A DNA stretch of 64,000 nucleotides from Flavimaricola marinus (GCF_900184895.1 NZ_FXZK01000001.1:1116001-1180000); one strand, 5' to 3'. Numbered from the stretch's first letter, positions 22,865 to 32,014 are shown. The notes: generated from the sequence alone by a model not told the origin. Numbers and translations are program-made.

Positions 22865-24718
22865 TCACTTGGGCGACTGAACCCGCACGGTGACCCGATC
22901 AGGTGCCAGCCGATACCCACTCCAGGGGATATTTTCGATCAGCACCTTGCCATCCTCAGCCTCAAAGTCAGCTGACCCAAATCTCTGTGCAAGTTGCGAC
23001 CGAGAGCGATTCACTGACTGGCGAACCGCAGCATCGTCGAGCAGACCCAATCGATCTGCCAGGACTCCACCACTGAGCGTCGGGTAATCAAGCGGGTCGA
23101 GTCCTTGCCCTGCTCCGACCAAGTGTTCATCCGCCAGAACGGACAGTAGGCGATACGCCGCCCCCTTGATCGAGATGATGCCGTTGATCACGACAAGCTG
23201 GCGCTTGCGATCAATCACCAATTCGAAAGCCTCTTTCGTCTCAACCGGGTCATGTTCAGGCGATAAAGATGGTCCCTCGGGCCAGGCTTGTGCGTTCTGA
23301 ATCCTGCCAAACAAATGAGGCAGGCTGTCGGCTGGAAATTCGTCGGGACGACGCACTCCGAGTTCCTTGCGCATAACCGAGACGACTGCCTGACCATGTC
23401 TCTGCAGGAGTCCAGCAATTCGTCTAAGTGACGAGTCAGAGGGTTCTCCAAGATGGTCCACCGCATTCAATATCGCCGGGTAGCGCGTCAGCAGGTCTGC
23501 CCCAGCGATCATCTCATAGCCAAGCGCCGCACGAACATAAGATAGCGCTGCCTCCTTGTCTTGAACTCGGGCCCTGATGCCAGTCATCAGATCAACCCGG
23601 TAGGCCTCCGGCGGATCAAACCGTTCAAGTCCAGCCGCTAGCACCGCGAACCTGCGATCGATACATTGTGAACAAAGTCCACAATGAGCGAACTGTTTGG
23701 TCTGATTGTGAACATCGGCGCAACTGCGGGTGAAAGCGATCTGGTCTGCCATCCCCAGCCGGGCGATGGTCTCAATCACATCCGTCTTGGTGCGCCAGAA
23801 GAACGGGTTGTCCACACGTAGCGGAGTCTCAAAAATCCGGCTAAAGAGGCTCTGGAACCGCCGCAACGTCTGCGGATGCGTTGTCCGCGTCGCCCGCGTG
23901 CCCAACACATTGCCCACCGACGGAAGGTTGAGGCTTACCACACCGTTTTCATAGAAAGACACCCGATCTTTCCCGAAAGCCACCGCCGTCGCCATGCCAA
24001 GTGCGGCGAAGAGGAAAGATCGGGCACGATGCGTGCCCTCGGCATTGGTGCCGCCGCGCAACTGCACCCGCATGGGAATGTGTCTAAGGGTCTGTGAGCC
24101 GAGCTTCAAAGCCAAGTGCTTCTGCAGGTCACGCTGTATCGGCGCAATCTTTGTCGCCGAGAAATGGCTGATCAGCCCAACCTTGTGTTTACGTTCAATG
24201 ATCTCTTCGAGCGCTCCCGCAAAGGAATCCAGACCACCGGAAAACATTAGTAGTGAGTCTGGCACCCAAGACCCCTCCGGCCCGAACTCGAAGTACTTCG
24301 TTTGGCCGCGATCATCACCGTCCATCGGAACAAACGAGAACTCGAAACGGTCGCCAGAGAGAAACATCAGGGCTTCCTCAAGCTCACGTTTCAGATCAGG
24401 GTCCGACCAGCGATCCAACTCCCGCACGGGAACCTCGACACAAAAGCGCCGATGCCACTTCGCGCCCATCTGTTGATCCGCGAGTCCGCCGCGACTTACG
24501 CTGGAATCAATGGCATACACAAAAGCCGCCAATTCAATAAGATCAATCGCCATTTCCGGCAACTGCGCCACAAGCTGTCGGCTCAACTGGCCGATACGAA
24601 TCGAGACGGATTTGACCTTGCCGTCAATCTCAAAGCGCAATTGCTCATCACCGTCGCGATCCGCCAAGGGCGCAAAGCAGGTGACGATATGCTCAGACGG
24701 AGGTGCGGCGCCGGCCAA
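22865..24718 (-). CDS. QueC-like PP-loop protein with C-terminal winged-helix-like region (candidate defence protein)
   Basis: The protein has 617 residues. The start is TTG at 24718 with GAGG 7 nt upstream, overlapping the upstream gene by 26 nt; no ATG occurs before residue 56. An N-terminal domain of about 150 residues is unrecognised. A PP-loop ATP-binding motif follows, SGGLDS (160-165) in DSLLMFSGGLDSFAGALEE. A zinc site Cys333-x12-Cys346-x2-Cys349-x2-Cys352 matches QueC (7-cyano-7-deazaguanine synthase). Residues about 500-610 look like a winged helix. Free-standing QueC is about 230 residues, so this is an elaborated relative. QueC-like proteins occur in Qat and type IV CBASS defence systems. 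With island location and a partner gene, defence or base modification is inferred. Confidence 0.7.
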   Translation of the reverse strand: MAGAAPPSEHIVTCFAPLADRDGDEQLRFEIDGKVKSVSIRIGQLSRQLVAQLPEMAIDLIELAAFVYAIDSSVSRGGLADQQMGAKWHRRFCVEVPVRELDRWSDPDLKRELEEALMFLSGDRFEFSFVPMDGDDRGQTKYFEFGPEGSWVPDSLLMFSGGLDSFAGALEEIIERKHKVGLISHFSATKIAPIQRDLQKHLALKLGSQTLRHIPMRVQLRGGTNAEGTHRARSFLFAALGMATAVAFGKDRVSFYENGVVSLNLPSVGNVLGTRATRTTHPQTLRRFQSLFSRIFETPLRVDNPFFWRTKTDVIETIARLGMADQIAFTRSCADVHNQTKQFAHCGLCSQCIDRRFAVLAAGLERFDPPEAYRVDLMTGIRARVQDKEAALSYVRAALGYEMIAGADLLTRYPAILNAVDHLGEPSDSSLRRIAGLLQRHGQAVVSVMRKELGVRRPDEFPADSLPHLFGRIQNAQAWPEGPSLSPEHDPVETKEAFELVIDRKRQLVVINGIISIKGAAYRLLSVLADEHLVGAGQGLDPLDYPTLSGGVLADRLGLLDDAAVRQSVNRSRSQLAQRFGSADFEAEDGKVLIENIPWSGYRLAPDRVTVRVQSPK

Positions 24719-25472
24719 GCTCGGACCTCATCTTCTTAAAGGCATACCGGGTGAAGTCGTTGATCTTGTCCTGGCTGAGGGACTGCTCTTTCCAGACCGT
24801 CTTTCCGTACCAGCCGCCCGCGAACTCTTCCACGATCCGCGAGGCCTCGAACGTGTGCTGTGACAAGGCCCGAGAAAACTCCACACGGGCTGCATCGTCG
24901 GCAAAGCGCTTGCCCACGCCGGTATGGTTTGCCAACTCCCGGCTCAGGTAGTAGTCTAGTGAGCGGTAACTCAGCCGCGCAAAGAAATCCCGAGCTAGCA
25001 CCGCGAAGTTCTGCCCACTGGCGAAAGAGGCCAGAGCCTTCCGGATCTCCTGCGGCGTGGGCTCAAACAGCGTCGGCAGTTGGCCGCGCATCTGAACCGA
25101 AAGGCTCTCCAGAAGCGCCGCTCTGCCCATCTCCCCCGCGTCGGAAGATCGGCCATTGTCAAAATTGTGTTGGGTGATCGCGTCATTGAGACCGGCCAAC
25201 AGCCCAGACACCGAATCTAAAGCGCTGCGCTTAACACCAAGTTCCGACAAGGCTGCCTCAAAGCCCGGCGCTCTGGCGAGCAAAGGCAACTTGACCAGCA
25301 ACTGCGCAACAAATTGGAAGGTTGGATCGTCTGAGGCGCGACGCAAATCCAGCTCGGACGCCCGCGCTGCTGCCTCTGCTACATTCTCAAGTGGTGCCGA
25401 CGACTCCAGCAACTGGATGACATCACGCCACTTCTTTGACTGCGGCAAAGTCCCGAGCCTAATATGACCCAT
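24693..25472 (-). CDS. Partner of QueC-like protein, unknown (island cassette)
   Basis: The protein has 259 residues with start ATG at 25472 and GGAGG 6 nt upstream. It is mostly alpha-helical: MGHIRLGTLPQSKKWRDVIQLLESSAP, FQFVAQLLVKLPLLARAPGFEAAL, FAVLARDFFARLSYRSLDYYLSREL. A conserved-looking C-terminal block SRIVEEFAGGWYGKTVWKEQSLSQDK is followed by a basic end. No catalytic motif is seen. It is not the QatB protein as I remember it. It is first in a two-gene operon with the QueC-like gene and strictly coupled to it. Its promoter must lie in 25473-25606, next to the tRNA. Confidence 0.65.
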   Translation of the reverse strand: MGHIRLGTLPQSKKWRDVIQLLESSAPLENVAEAAARASELDLRRASDDPTFQFVAQLLVKLPLLARAPGFEAALSELGVKRSALDSVSGLLAGLNDAITQHNFDNGRSSDAGEMGRAALLESLSVQMRGQLPTLFEPTPQEIRKALASFASGQNFAVLARDFFARLSYRSLDYYLSRELANHTGVGKRFADDAARVEFSRALSQHTFEASRIVEEFAGGWYGKTVWKEQSLSQDKINDFTRYAFKKMRSELGRRRTSV

Positions 25473-25606
25473 CCAAATCCTCCAAATCCCGCTCAGGTTG
25501 CGTCAGGATTCGGACGAAAGCAAAAGAAAACCAACTCGAAGCTTACCCTGCGCTTACCCAGTCAGATCGGTGAAGACGCAAAATACAACTATGCTATTGA
25601 TAATAG

Positions 25607-25682
25607 TGGTGAGCCCGTCGGGGTTCGAACCCGAGACCTACTGATTAAAAGTCAGTTGCTCTACCAGCTGAGCTACAGGCCC
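25607..25682 (-). tRNA. tRNA-Lys (UUU)
   Basis: Minus-strand cloverleaf: acceptor GGGCCTG / CGGGCTC (with two G-T pairs), D-arm GCTC..GAGC, anticodon stem ACTGA/TCAGT with loop CTTTTAA (anticodon TTT), T-arm TCGGG-TTCGAAC-CCCGA, discriminator A and encoded CCA (25607-25609). Its 3' end faces the island at 20-25.5 kb, so the 3' half (about 25607-25630) is the likely attachment site. Confidence 0.95.
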
Positions 25683-25794
25683 CACGAGGCGTCGTTTAGA
25701 AAGCTGTGCGGTTGGGGTCAACCCATAAATGCGCAACATCTGGATTCATTCCATTCGCTCGTCTATATCGCCGCAGATGCACAAAGGCGGGACA

Positions 25795-26592
25795 ATGGCT
25801 TTACGGTTCAGAAAAATGCACGGGCTGGGCAACGATTTCGTCGTGATCGACGGTCGGGGCGATGCGCCCGCCGTGCCGATCGACACGATCCGGGCCATGG
25901 CCGATAGGCACCGGGGGGTCGGCTATGACCAACTGGCAGTGCTTTCTGACCGGGCAGGCTCCGACGTGCATCTGACGTTCTACAACGCCGACGGCTCGCT
26001 ATCGGCGGCTTGCGGCAACGCCACCCGGTGCATCGCACATTGGCTGATGGACGAACGCGGCTCCGATACGCTGACGCTCAGCACCGACCGGGGGCTGCTC
26101 TATGCTCGTGATGCCGGCGGCGGGCTCACGTCGGTCAACATGGGACACCCACAAACTCTGTGGCACGAGATCCCATTGTCTCGCGAATCAAGCACGCTGA
26201 CCCTGCCGCTGGACGGGGAACCGACCGCCACCGGGATGGGAAACCCGCACTGCACCTTTTTCGTCGAGGATGCCGAGAGCATCGACCTCGCCACGCTCGG
26301 TCCGCGCTTCGAACACGACCCGCTGTTCCCCGAACGCACCAACGTGCAGTTCGCGACGGTGATCGGGCCGGATCACATCCGGATGCGGGTTTGGGAGCGT
26401 GGCACGGGAATCACCCTCGCCTCCGGCTCCTCCTCCTGTGCGACGGCGGTGGCTGCGTCCCGCAGGGGCCTCACTGGACGGTCCGTGACCATCACGCTCG
26501 ACGGTGGCGACATCGCGGTCGACTGGCGCGACGATGGCGTCTGGATGACCGGCCCGACCGCGCATGTCTTCGACGGTGTCTGGCATGGCTGA
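25795..26592 (+). CDS. dapF: Diaminopimelate epimerase
   Basis: The protein has 265 residues ([20 protein letters not shown]). It converts LL- to meso-diaminopimelate for lysine and peptidoglycan. Two similar halves are seen. The first active-site Cys is C73 (AACGNATRC). The second catalytic Cys, normally in ACGTGACA, is replaced: [19 protein letters not shown] has Ser210 there and a Cys five residues later. The other substrate-binding parts ([23 protein letters not shown]) are intact. The start was chosen at 25795 because the upstream extension is not conserved-looking. It overlaps mtaB by 8 nt, so the two are an operon. Confidence 0.92.
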   Translation: MALRFRKMHGLGNDFVVIDGRGDAPAVPIDTIRAMADRHRGVGYDQLAVLSDRAGSDVHLTFYNADGSLSAACGNATRCIAHWLMDERGSDTLTLSTDRGLLYARDAGGGLTSVNMGHPQTLWHEIPLSRESSTLTLPLDGEPTATGMGNPHCTFFVEDAESIDLATLGPRFEHDPLFPERTNVQFATVIGPDHIRMRVWERGTGITLASGSSSCATAVAASRRGLTGRSVTITLDGGDIAVDWRDDGVWMTGPTAHVFDGVWHG

Positions 26593-27853
26593 CGGCACCC
26601 AATCACCGCCCAAGTTCACCACCTTCGGCTGCCGCCTCAACGCCTACGAGACCGAGGCGATGAAGGATCTCGCCAGCCAAGCCGGCGTGCAGAACGCGGT
26701 GATCGTCAACACCTGCGCCGTGACCGCCGAGGCGGTGCGCAAGGCCAAGCAGGAAATCCGCAAGCTGCGGCGCGACAACCCGACGGCTACATTGATCGTC
26801 ACCGGCTGCGCCGCTCAGACCGAACCCGACACCTTCGCCGCCATGCCCGAAGTCTCCAAGGTCATCGGCAACACCGAGAAGATGGCCGCCAGCACCTGGG
26901 CGCAAATGGCCCCCGACCTGATCGGAAAAACCGAGGCGGTGCAGGTCGACGACATCATGTCGGTGACCGAAAACGCCGGTCACCTGATCGACGGCTTCGG
27001 CACACGCAGCCGGGCCTATGTGCAAGTGCAGAACGGCTGCGACCACCGGTGCACCTTCTGCATCATCCCCTTCGGGCGGGGCAATTCGCGCTCCGTGCCC
27101 GCGGGCGTTGTGGTCGATCAGATCAAGCGGCTGGTGGACAAGGGCTACAACGAAGTCGTGCTCACCGGCGTCGACCTGACCTCATGGGGGGCAGACCTGC
27201 CCGCGCGGCCGCATCTCGGCGATCTCGTCCTGCGAATCCTCAAACTCGTGCCCGACCTGCCGCGCCTGCGGATCAGCAGCATCGACAGCATCGAGGCTGA
27301 CCCGGCGCTGATGCAGGCCATCGCGACCGAGCCCCGGCTCATGCCGCACCTGCACCTGTCGCTGCAACACGGCGACGACCTCATCCTCAAACGGATGAAG
27401 CGGCGGCACCTGCGTGACGACGCCATCGCCTTCTGCCAAGAGGCGCGGCGGCTGCGGCCCGACATGACCTTCGGGGCCGACATCATCGCAGGCTTCCCGA
27501 CAGAGACCGAGGCCGCGCACGGCAACTCCATGGCGCTGATCGAGGACTGCGATCTCACATGGCTGCACGTCTTCCCCTACTCGGCGCGGCAAGGCACGCC
27601 CGCCGCAAGAATGCCCGCCGTCAACGGCAAAGCTATCAAGGCCCGCGCCGCCGACCTGCGCGCCGCAGGAGCCAAGGCCGTCACCCGGCACCTGACCGCC
27701 CAGATCGGGCAGAGGCATCAGGTCCTGATGGAATCCCCCCGCATGGGCCGAACCGAGCACTTCGCCGAAGTCCACTTCGACGCGGACCAGCCCGAAGGAC
27801 AAATCGTCGCCACCACAATCCGCGGAACGGACGGGGATCATCTCCTCGGCTGA
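26585..27853 (+). CDS. mtaB: tRNA t6A37 methylthiotransferase MtaB
   Basis: The protein has 422 residues. It is a radical-SAM enzyme that adds a methylthio group to t6A37 of tRNA to give ms2t6A. The N-terminal UPF0004 domain has cluster cysteines in TFGCRLN, NTCAVT and VTGCAAQ. The radical-SAM CxxxCxxC is CDHRCTFC at about residues 154-161, followed by [13 protein letters not shown]-terminal TRAM-like region begins near residue 370. The motif order ([16 protein letters not shown]) is MtaB-type, not MiaB-type. The ATG at 26585 lies inside dapF. The neighbouring tRNA-Lys(UUU) does not itself carry this modification in all bacteria, so the adjacency is probably chance. Confidence 0.92.
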   Translation: MADGTQSPPKFTTFGCRLNAYETEAMKDLASQAGVQNAVIVNTCAVTAEAVRKAKQEIRKLRRDNPTATLIVTGCAAQTEPDTFAAMPEVSKVIGNTEKMAASTWAQMAPDLIGKTEAVQVDDIMSVTENAGHLIDGFGTRSRAYVQVQNGCDHRCTFCIIPFGRGNSRSVPAGVVVDQIKRLVDKGYNEVVLTGVDLTSWGADLPARPHLGDLVLRILKLVPDLPRLRISSIDSIEADPALMQAIATEPRLMPHLHLSLQHGDDLILKRMKRRHLRDDAIAFCQEARRLRPDMTFGADIIAGFPTETEAAHGNSMALIEDCDLTWLHVFPYSARQGTPAARMPAVNGKAIKARAADLRAAGAKAVTRHLTAQIGQRHQVLMESPRMGRTEHFAEVHFDADQPEGQIVATTIRGTDGDHLLG

Positions 27854-27945
27854 CGCTTCTTTTGGCCCCAAATACGGCTCTTTTGGCGCAACCTCCACTC
27901 CGGCAGACCCCCAGCGGTCTGACACCCCAATCCAAAGGACCGGCC

Positions 27946-28569
27946 ATGCACCCCAACCCGATCTTCCGCAGAGCCGAGCGCGATCAGAACCTCGGTTTTG
28001 CGCGGGAACGGGGGTTCGGGATCTTGTCGATCAACGGTCAAGACGGGCCGCTGCTGGCGCATGTGCCCTTCTTGCTGAACGCCAGTGGGGACAGCCTCGA
28101 TCTGCACCTCGTGCGGTCCAACCCCATCGCGCGGGCGCTCGATGCGCCGACGCAAGCGGTGATCGCGGTCAGCGGGCCTGACAGCTACGTCTCGCCCGAC
28201 TGGTATGGGGTCGACGATCAGGTGCCCACTTGGAACTACGTCGCCGTGCACCTGCGCGGCACGCTGGAACTCCTGCCGCAAGAGGACATGCGCGAGATGC
28301 TCGACCGGCAGTCGGCGCATTTCGAAGAGGCGCTGCAGCCCAAGACGCCCTGGACCGCCTCCAAGATGACACCCGACGCGCTCGACCGGATGATGCGTCA
28401 GATCGTGCCGGCGCGAATGCAGGTCTCAAGCATTGATGGAACGTGGAAGCTCAACCAGAACAAGCCCGACGAGGTGCGGCTTCGGGCCGCGCAAAGCGTG
28501 AAGTCCTCGGCGCTCGGCTCCGACACCGCGCTGCTATCCGCCTTGATGCTCGCCCCGCGACAAGACTAG
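27946..28569 (+). CDS. PaiB-like FMN-binding protein
   Basis: The protein has 207 residues: MHPNPIFRRAERDQNLGFARERGFGILSINGQDGPLLAHVPFLL, with YVSPDWYGVDDQVPTWNYVAVHLRG and the C-terminal KLNQNKPDEVRLRA. This is the PaiB/FMN-binding split-barrel family, originally described as a negative regulator of sporulation and protease genes in Bacillus. The YVSPxWY and PTWNY motifs and KLxQNK end are diagnostic. In proteobacteria these are usually flavin-binding proteins of unknown substrate. It is followed closely by a GST gene (30-nt gap). Confidence 0.87.
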   Translation: MHPNPIFRRAERDQNLGFARERGFGILSINGQDGPLLAHVPFLLNASGDSLDLHLVRSNPIARALDAPTQAVIAVSGPDSYVSPDWYGVDDQVPTWNYVAVHLRGTLELLPQEDMREMLDRQSAHFEEALQPKTPWTASKMTPDALDRMMRQIVPARMQVSSIDGTWKLNQNKPDEVRLRAAQSVKSSALGSDTALLSALMLAPRQD

Positions 28570-28599
28570 GATAGAACACCCAAGCAAAGGCGCACCGAC

Positions 28600-29202
28600 A
28601 TGAAACTGCTGATCTCCCCCGCCTCGCCCTTCGTGCGCAAGGCACGGCTGCTGATCCGGGAGGCCGGGCTGACGGACCGGGTCCAAGAGGTCGAGGTCAG
28701 CACCACGCCCTTGGCCACCGACACCAGCGTCATGGCCGCGAACCCGATCGGCAAGATCCCGGCGCTGCTGCGGGGCGACGGGCCCGCGATCTACGACAGC
28801 CGGGTGATCACCCGTTATCTGGACGCGCTGGCAGGAGGCAAATTCTACCCCGAGGCGCGGATCTGGGAGGTTTTGACGCTCGAGGCCACCGCCGACGGGA
28901 TCATGGACGCGGCCGTCAACCTCACCTACGAGGGGCGGTTCCGCACGCCCGAGATGCAAAGCGCCGCATGGATGGACGCCCAATGGGGCAAAGCCAGCCG
29001 GGGCGTCAGTGCCATCAACGAGCGCTGGATGAGCCACCTCTCCGGGCCGCTCGACATCAGCCACATGGCCGTGGCCTGTGCGCTGTCCTACCTCGATCTG
29101 CGGCACGACGCACGCGGCTGGCGGGCAGGCAACGACGCGCTCGCCGCCTGGCACGCCAGCTTCAGCGAACGCGCCAGCATGGTCGCCACGAAGCCCGGCT
29201 GA
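28600..29202 (+). CDS. Glutathione S-transferase family protein
   Basis: The protein has 200 residues. An N-terminal thioredoxin-like domain (MKLLISPASPFVRKARLLIREAGL; NPIGKIPALL with the cis-Pro; YDSRVITRYLD with the Glu/Asp-Ser glutathione contact) is followed by an all-helical C-domain (EATADGIMDAAVNLTYEGR; ISHMAVACALSYLDLRH). The Ser of SPASPFVRK is the likely thiol-activating residue. It resembles the YibF-like group. The substrate is unknown. It is probably co-transcribed with the PaiB-like gene. Confidence 0.87.
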   Translation: MKLLISPASPFVRKARLLIREAGLTDRVQEVEVSTTPLATDTSVMAANPIGKIPALLRGDGPAIYDSRVITRYLDALAGGKFYPEARIWEVLTLEATADGIMDAAVNLTYEGRFRTPEMQSAAWMDAQWGKASRGVSAINERWMSHLSGPLDISHMAVACALSYLDLRHDARGWRAGNDALAAWHASFSERASMVATKPG

Positions 29203-29273
29203 CATCCCGGCGCGACCCGGCCACCACTCAGGAACGGCCCGGTCGCCGAGATCGGCCCGGCTTCGCCAATCGC

Positions 29274-30485
29274 TCAGTTGGTTGCGTGACAGATCGGCCC
29301 TTGCGCCGATGACGGCAAGACTGATGGCACGGCACAGCTCCGGCGTGGGGCGCCGGTCGAAAGATACGACCGGATGTCACGGCCCCTGCCCTCCGCGAAA
29401 TCCCGGGCAACGGCGGACCAATCAATCGATCCCGCCAAAGCCCAATCGACATCGACACCGATACTCGGCGGCTCCGAGTGGGGCGGTGTCGCTGGTGTCG
29501 GCCTCGCGAGGGGCGTTTGGGCATAGTTGGCAATGCGTTGCCCCTCCTCGAACGCATCCAAAGGCTGATTCCATCGCTCGCCGTTCAGCGTCAGACCAAG
29601 AGCCCGCGCCTTTGGATCGTATTCGGCGGTAAACAGGGTGCCGAACCCCTGGGCATACCGGTCCTGCAACAGCGGCGGCGTCAGGAAATGTCGGTTCAGC
29701 TTGCGGGGTTTGACGCGGAGCGTCTCGAGATGGGCCCGGCGCTCGAACGTGCGGGTGAAGGCGGGGCGATCGGCCGCGGTATTACCGCTCTGATGGTTGG
29801 TCGCGACGGGCTTCGGCATCACGGTCAACCCGCCGCCCGGTGCCATCTCGACACTGGCCAAACGGCCGGACGCATCCGCAAGCACCAGATTGTAGGCCAT
29901 ATGGGACGGCACCCGCGCCAAGGCGACAAGCGCCTCCTCGACGGTGTCACAGGTCTCGAGCACATAGCGCAGGATCGTCGTAATGCCGAAGCCGACGCCG
30001 GTTTCCGACCGGCCGCCATAGGCCAGCGCCACGCAAAGACCGGCATCGTTGATGCCGTCCGACAATCCCCACAGGAATTCGACCATGCCCATCACGGCGC
30101 GACCACGCCATTGGGTGCGCAGCAGCAAGCCTTCGTTCAACTCGGGCGACAGATCGTAGTTGCGGACCAGCCGAACGTGCCTCTTGCTGGCGGCGGCGGC
30201 GACCGAGCAGCCGCCGAGATAGGTCGGCGGGCACCATGTCGACAAGAAACGGGCAGCGCGGTCCGACCCCCCTGCCAGGGCGACCAATCGATCATAGGTC
30301 GGGACGAGCTCCGGCATGTGGCGCCGCAACGCGGACCGGCACTCCTCGCGCGATGGCCCGCTGTCTCCACCGCGTGCCACGAACCACGCCTCGTAGGCGG
30401 GCCACGAACGGTGCCAGCGTGCGGCCCATTTGGGTCCGGGCGTGGCTTCGTCCACGGCGTCGAAGGTCAGGGTCATCGCTGTCAT
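29274..30485 (-). CDS. C45-family autoproteolytic acyltransferase/hydrolase-like protein
   Basis: The protein has 403 residues. After about 90 residues comes WCPPTYLGGCSVAAA. Cys93 in GGCS is the N-terminal nucleophile expected after self-cleavage in the Ntn-hydrolase C45 (acyl-CoA:6-APA acyltransferase-like) family. Further family words: HVRLVRNYDLSPE, GLSDGINDAGLCVALAYGG, GITTILRYVLETCDTVEEAL, NLVLADASGRLASVEMAPGG. The C-terminal 60 residues are Pro-rich and not conserved-looking. A cytoplasmic location is likely, as no signal is present. The start could be the Met at 30476. It sits 1 nt after the esterase stop, so the two are probably one transcript. Confidence 0.8.
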   Translation of the reverse strand: MTAMTLTFDAVDEATPGPKWAARWHRSWPAYEAWFVARGGDSGPSREECRSALRRHMPELVPTYDRLVALAGGSDRAARFLSTWCPPTYLGGCSVAAAASKRHVRLVRNYDLSPELNEGLLLRTQWRGRAVMGMVEFLWGLSDGINDAGLCVALAYGGRSETGVGFGITTILRYVLETCDTVEEALVALARVPSHMAYNLVLADASGRLASVEMAPGGGLTVMPKPVATNHQSGNTAADRPAFTRTFERRAHLETLRVKPRKLNRHFLTPPLLQDRYAQGFGTLFTAEYDPKARALGLTLNGERWNQPLDAFEEGQRIANYAQTPLARPTPATPPHSEPPSIGVDVDWALAGSIDWSAVARDFAEGRGRDIRSYLSTGAPRRSCAVPSVLPSSAQGPICHATN

Positions 30486-30486
30486 G

Positions 30487-31569
30487 TCATTGGTCCGAAT
30501 GTGAGGTTTCGAAAAAGAAGCGGATCATTTCCGCGCTGGCATCGGGGCCGGTGGGATCGGTGTAGGTGCCGGCCGTCCGGCCGCCCGACCAAGCGTGTCC
30601 CTGGCCCTCGATCGCCCAGTGTTCGACAATGGCGGTGCCGTCGGGGCCACAGGAGATCACACGGTTGACCTGACGGCCCGCCCTATGCTCGGTCAAAGAG
30701 GACTCGATGCTCTGCGGGGCATATGCGTCGATCGCCCGGCGTGCGATCGCCTCCCCGTTCGAGGGATGCACCGTCGGATCGGCCGTGCCGTGGAAGATGA
30801 TGGTGCGGACAGGTCCGTGGATCTGCGGCGGACGGGCCTGCCCGGTGGCATTGCCCGCCATCGCGGCAAAGGCGGAGGGCACATCCCGGGCCGCCCCTAC
30901 GGGCAGACCCGAATGGGCACCGACAGCGGCAAACACGTCGCCATACGCTTCACCCAGAATGACGGCCATCGCGGCGCCGGCCGACAGGCCCGCAACGAAT
31001 GTCGCGTCGCGGCCGATCCCGTGGAGCCCGCCCACATGCGCCGCGAGCCCGGCGAGGATCGCCGGTTCGCCACGGCCCCTTTGCTGGTCGCCCCGGCTGA
31101 ACCAGTTCCAGCACGATTGCGCATTATCGCCGCGCGACTGCTTCGGATAGACGATGACGAGGCGATGCTCTTCGGCCAAAGCATTCATGCCGGTGCCGGC
31201 TGCGAAATCCTCGGGGGTTTGGGTGCAGCCATGCAACATCATGATCACGCCGGTCAGCCCCTGCGCGGCAGAGGCCGGAACATAGGTCCGATAGGCGCGA
31301 CTGCCAGCCGCACAGGTATAGGTGTCGCTTTCAAAGGTTGCGCCGACAGGCATCGCGTCAGGGGTGGCAGCTGCGGCGCCCCCCGGTCCCGCAAACTGCG
31401 CCAGCATTCGATCGAGCGACGGCAGCGCGGGCATCGGCGACGTGCCGGACCCGTCGGGCGGCGGCATCAAACCGTGCTGAGCGAGCGTGCGTTGGACAAG
31501 TGATTGTGCTGCCGACAGGCGTGCGCCATCGGTCGCCTGACGCGGAGCGCCTGCGTTGAAACGTTTCAT
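30487..31569 (-). CDS. PHB depolymerase-family esterase
   Basis: The protein has 360 residues. A 75-residue linker-like N-terminus precedes an alpha/beta hydrolase: MLHGCTQTPEDFAAGTGMN (oxyanion region), nucleophile Ser in GLSAGAAM, catalytic Asp in TADPTVHPSNG and His in GQGHAWSGG. This is the LpqC/poly(3-hydroxybutyrate) depolymerase type I group, typically secreted or acting on PHB oligomers. No classical signal peptide is evident, so it may be an intracellular depolymerase or esterase. The RHH regulator gene lies 28 nt upstream, suggesting local control. Confidence 0.85.
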   Translation of the reverse strand: MKRFNAGAPRQATDGARLSAAQSLVQRTLAQHGLMPPPDGSGTSPMPALPSLDRMLAQFAGPGGAAAATPDAMPVGATFESDTYTCAAGSRAYRTYVPASAAQGLTGVIMMLHGCTQTPEDFAAGTGMNALAEEHRLVIVYPKQSRGDNAQSCWNWFSRGDQQRGRGEPAILAGLAAHVGGLHGIGRDATFVAGLSAGAAMAVILGEAYGDVFAAVGAHSGLPVGAARDVPSAFAAMAGNATGQARPPQIHGPVRTIIFHGTADPTVHPSNGEAIARRAIDAYAPQSIESSLTEHRAGRQVNRVISCGPDGTAIVEHWAIEGQGHAWSGGRTAGTYTDPTGPDASAEMIRFFFETSHSDQ

Positions 31570-31597
31570 ATGGGTTCCTGTTTATGCGGGATGCACC

Positions 31598-32014
31598 CTA
31601 TTTGATGCGGTCGACGAGGGCCTTCTTGATCTCGGCGCTGGCCTGCAAGGCGCCTAGGACGGTGATCGAGCCGATGGTCTCGCGGGCTAGTTCGGCGGAA
31701 ATCGCGGGATCGAACCGGGCGAGCCCCACCACCTTGATGTGCAGGACTTCACCCGCATCCCGAACCGCCTCGAGATCGGCCACGGAATAGTCCCGCAGGC
31801 CAAGGTCCATCGTGTGACGCTCAAGCGATTTGGCCACGACCGCGCCGTGGCTTTCCAACTGGTTGCGGATCGCCGTGCGGATCAAATCGCTGCGGTTCGA
31901 ATAAAAGCCTTCCTGCACCAGCAGGTCGATCCGCCCGAGATCGACAAACCCCAGATTGATCGTGAGCTTTTCGTTCTCCGGTTGCTTGTCTCTTAGCTGC
32001 CTGACATTGCTCAT
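31598..32014 (-). CDS. Ribbon-helix-helix (CopG-like) transcriptional regulator
   Basis: The protein has 138 residues from the ATG at 32014 (GGAGA upstream). Residues 17-58 carry the ribbon-helix-helix: KLTINLGFVDLGRIDLLVQEGFYSNRSDLIRTAIRNQLESH. A C-terminal part (IKVVGLARFDPAISAELARETIGSITVLGALQASAEIKKALVDRI) is probably for oligomerisation. The frame is open far upstream to 32461 but without ribosome site or conserved sequence. Direct repeats over its own -10 (32032-32050) suggest autoregulation. It probably also controls the esterase gene downstream. Confidence 0.85.
   Translation of the reverse strand: MSNVRQLRDKQPENEKLTINLGFVDLGRIDLLVQEGFYSNRSDLIRTAIRNQLESHGAVVAKSLERHTMDLGLRDYSVADLEAVRDAGEVLHIKVVGLARFDPAISAELARETIGSITVLGALQASAEIKKALVDRIK

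Noticed and set aside
24693-25472. Assignment of the QueC partner as QatB
   Set aside because: The sequence does not resemble QatB as I remember it, and qatA/qatD are absent here. Left as unknown.
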